A stretch of 64,000 nt of DNA from assembly GCA_964409245.1 (NCBI GenBank), contig CAYPCQ010000006.1, positions 1 to 64,000 of the forward strand, read 5' to 3'. The stretch comes from CAIMWS01 sp964409245 (GTDB lineage: Bacteria > Verrucomicrobiota > Verrucomicrobiia > Limisphaerales > UBA1319). Each line of letters begins with the position of its first letter. The stretch's first letter is position 1. Shown one piece after another: positions 62,111 to 64,000 of this stretch. Under the pieces are notes generated by a model. The model saw nothing but the letters and a program-made list of their open reading frames with translations. It was not told the origin of the DNA and did not search any database. A program made the position numbers and the translations under genes.

Positions 62111-62384
62111 TATTTCAAGGTGGCAGTGTAACTTGTTTGAAAAATCCCGCCAAGCCGATTTTGCCGCCCAGCCCGCCGGAAATGGGCCGGGAGCGGGCCT
62201 TGCGCCGGCTGATGGTCCTGGAGACCTCGGAGGACCGTGCCCAAGGCCGGGAAGGAGAGAATCCGCCGGGCCGGTTGGAGTTGCGCAATAACGATGGGCC
62301 GGACCAAAAACCGGGTCCACAGGAGCGCGAAATGGCCCAGCCAGCGGTATTCCTGGTTTGGCCAGCGGGGAATTGGCGGCCAGG
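62111..62384. other. Intergenic region
   Basis: About 270 bp between the GH43-like start and the ceramidase-like stop. No gene or terminator identified. Confidence 0.45.
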
Positions 62385-63779
62385 TCACGGCGCGGCGCGC
62401 AGCCGGTCCTGCATCAGCCGGATCAGCTCGAGGAAATAATCGGGGGTGGCGGGGCCGAAAAAAGACATGAGCCGCGGTTCGTACCCATCGAGGTGGTAGT
62501 AACGGTGGGGGATCACATACCCGAGGTAATCCCCGTTGAAGCTGGTGACCACGGCCTCGCCGCCGAGCGCCCGGCAGTGCTCCTTGAGATCGAGGGCCAG
62601 CTCGCCGCTGAAATCACAGGGGGTGGACACCCAAAACACCGGGCCAAGCCGGAAGACCTGCAGGAAGGACTGGTTGCCAACGGGCAAAAGGCGCGCGGCC
62701 AGCCAGGGCCGGAGCCGCAGGCCATCGGTGAGGCGCACATGCAGGGCGGGCAGGGAAACCGCCAGGCCCGCAATCCCCAGCGTGACGCGATTGGTGAATT
62801 GGACCCGCGGCAATGCCTCCAGGACGGCTTGAGCGAGGCCCGCGCCCATGCGTTCGGCGCCGGCGAAACCGGCCGCCCCGGCTTCCGGCCGGTGGCTGCC
62901 AACCCCCCCGGCGAGGAACATGGCCAGGCCGCCGGTGCCGCGCTCCACGGCCCGCTGCCAATACCCGGGATAATCGCCGCTGAACTCCATGACCGACGCG
63001 GGCAGGACGGTGGCGTGCGCGGAGAACGAACCCAGCATCGCCAGGGCGCCGCTTTTCTTTTTCACCACGGTGAAGCTGAATTCAGGATCCACCCGGCCCC
63101 GCTCGCCCACGAGCCGGTTGCGCAGGAATCCGGGCGCTTCCACGCGTTGATGGCCCAGCCCGGCGGGTGAGAGGTCCGCCACCGCCAGGCGCACGGCGGC
63201 CGCGAGCTGCCGGGCAAACCAGGGCCGCACCGCGGGCACAAAACCGCCGGCGAATTGTTCGGCGACGAAACCTTCGCCCCAGCCCCCCGGGCCGGAATGC
63301 GTGTGCGTGGCCCCGAAATAGATCTGCTCGCGGCTCAATTTCAATTCGCGCTGGAGCTGCGCCACCGCCAGCTCCGCCACCTCCCGCGGGATGATCAGCG
63401 CGTCCGCGCTCACCATCACGGCCAGCTGGCCGGCCACCCGGAAAGCCACGGCTTTTGCCTGGAGCTCATCGTGCACGCCCACGGCGGGCCGCCCCTTCCG
63501 CGCCCCGTAGCCCGCCAGGGGAATAGCCTGGCCGGGGGAGGCCGCATCCGCCTGGGTGCCGGGAACCAGCGGGACGCGGCCAAAACCTGCTGCCAGTTCG
63601 CCCGTGGCCACGGCCTGGTTGGTGGCCAGGCTCCGCCACCGTTCCCGGGTTTGGGCATAATAGAGCGTGGTAAAATAAGGCCGCTGGTCCACTCCCTCGA
63701 GGCAGCACCAACAGCCCAGCACCACCAGGAGGCTGAAACCCCCGGTCCAACGCAGCAGGATGCGTTTAGTGATCTTCAC
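62385..63779 (-). CDS. Neutral/alkaline ceramidase-like amidohydrolase
   Basis: 464 aa from the GTG at 63777-63779 (VKITKRILLRWTGGFSLLVVLG, a signal or anchor). The N-terminal domain has FGRVPLVPGTQ, AGYGARKGRPAVGVHDEL and the zinc-binding-type motif FGATHTHSGPGGWGEG, hallmarks of the neutral ceramidase family. Later come VDPEFSFTVV, FSAHATVLP, FSGDYPGYW and FNGDYLGYVIP. Shorter than the 640-aa animal and Pseudomonas enzymes but with the core intact. It would hydrolyse an amide in a lipid or an N-acyl compound. An ATG start further up (63911) would add an unconserved leader. Confidence 0.82.
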   Translation of the reverse strand: MKITKRILLRWTGGFSLLVVLGCWCCLEGVDQRPYFTTLYYAQTRERWRSLATNQAVATGELAAGFGRVPLVPGTQADAASPGQAIPLAGYGARKGRPAVGVHDELQAKAVAFRVAGQLAVMVSADALIIPREVAELAVAQLQRELKLSREQIYFGATHTHSGPGGWGEGFVAEQFAGGFVPAVRPWFARQLAAAVRLAVADLSPAGLGHQRVEAPGFLRNRLVGERGRVDPEFSFTVVKKKSGALAMLGSFSAHATVLPASVMEFSGDYPGYWQRAVERGTGGLAMFLAGGVGSHRPEAGAAGFAGAERMGAGLAQAVLEALPRVQFTNRVTLGIAGLAVSLPALHVRLTDGLRLRPWLAARLLPVGNQSFLQVFRLGPVFWVSTPCDFSGELALDLKEHCRALGGEAVVTSFNGDYLGYVIPHRYYHLDGYEPRLMSFFGPATPDYFLELIRLMQDRLRAAP

Positions 63780-63832
63780 CCCGGCAGGATAGGATGGAAC
63801 CAGCGCCCGGGTGAAGCATAATGCCCGCTCCT

Positions 63833-64000
63833 TTACACCTCCAGCGTCATGCCTTCGGCGCAGGCGAACACCTCCAGGCCGCCGCCTGCGGAAAGAATCC
63901 GCTGCCGGCACCAGGCCACTTGCAGGTCCAGCTGGTCATCGGTGCGGTCGGGATCATGGTGGAACAGGCCCAGCCGCTTCACCCCCGCCTCCACGGCGAG
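63833..64000 (-). CDS. MBL-fold-type protein, C-terminal end (runs off window)
   Basis: The last 55 residues of a gene read leftward: GVKRLGLFHHDPDRTDDQLD, a QVAWCRQRIL helix and a final GMTLEV before the TAA at 63833-63835. The LFHHDPDRTDDQ motif is typical of metallo-beta-lactamase-fold hydrolases. The active-site start is outside the window, so the assignment is limited. Confidence 0.6.
   Translation of the reverse strand, partial: LAVEAGVKRLGLFHHDPDRTDDQLDLQVAWCRQRILSAGGGLEVFACAEGMTLEV

Overview
This is a high-GC, densely coding chromosomal window with one scaffold gap (100 N at 4227-4326). The gene content points to a Gram-negative bacterium of the PVC group, most likely Verrucomicrobiota. 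The clues are a planctomycete-type cytochrome/DUF1549/DUF1553 protein next to a DUF1501 protein, several sulfatases, a MoxR-DUF58-VWA operon, LpxI for lipid A, a Tat-exported Gfo/Idh/MocA protein and many secreted sugar-active enzymes. Planctomycetota cannot be excluded. An anaerobic-type sulfatase maturase, a 2-hydroxyacyl-CoA-dehydratase-family iron-sulfur protein, rubrerythrin and a ferredoxin-like aldo-keto reductase suggest an anaerobic or microaerobic life. I found no rRNA, tRNA or CRISPR array.

Layout. 1-6524 (minus): the edge of a sulfatase gene, then a DUF167 protein, lpxI, gpsA, plsY and RNase R (envelope lipid and RNA housekeeping; RNase R has a proline/arginine repeat tail broken by the gap). 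6621-11062 (minus): a tightly overlapping MoxR, DUF58, membrane protein, VWA, VWA operon. 11253-14876 (plus): a HAD phosphatase and a large secreted DUF4838 protein. 15048-16761: decayed ground with a formylglycine-generating-enzyme remnant and an IS4/Tn5-type transposase that lacks a catalytic Asp. 17580-19415 (plus): a two-gene ATPase + HNH cassette resembling Septu (PtuA/PtuB) anti-phage defence. 19516-23736 (minus): PQQ-propeller protein, aminotransferase, sensor kinase. 24181-32568 (plus): Tat-exported sulfatase with its radical-SAM maturase, then the cytochrome/DUF1549/DUF1553-DUF1501 pair and a phosphodiester glycosidase. 32846-38981 (plus): secreted proteins, an M6-like metalloprotease, and a methyltransferase paired with a dehydratase-family iron-sulfur protein. 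39077-41618: an efflux adaptor and a divergent aldo-keto reductase. 42231-44888: a candidate structured RNA, a LamG protein of mosaic base composition and a repeat-rich stretch. 44889-46845 (plus): NAD(P)HX repair enzyme and a GcvH-like protein. 46866-50457 (minus): two secreted glycosidase-type proteins. 50894-54991: STAS-like protein, rubrerythrin, nitrilase-superfamily enzyme, convergent Gfo/Idh/MocA protein. 55478-57272 (plus): a second ATPase cassette, this one with a DUF4276 (TOPRIM-like) partner. 57453-58598 (minus): an internally deleted Hsp20 and partners. 58709-64000: alpha-L-fucosidase, a TPR membrane protein, a GH43-like enzyme, a neutral-ceramidase-like enzyme and the edge of an MBL-fold protein.

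The most unusual feature is a family of about 130-175 bp intergenic elements with TTAAGCCGTG-like inverted ends and an inner TTTTTGCGCAAGAC inverted repeat; I count eight full or partial copies. Direct copies bracket both ATPase defence-like cassettes. Several copies supply the stop codon of the adjoining gene, and one fills a convergent intergenic gap exactly, supplying both stops. A second, unrelated inverted-repeat family lies near 44.0-44.3 kb and 52.0 kb. A third item is a rod-like RNA candidate with its own -10 box and terminator-like hairpin at 42231-42402.
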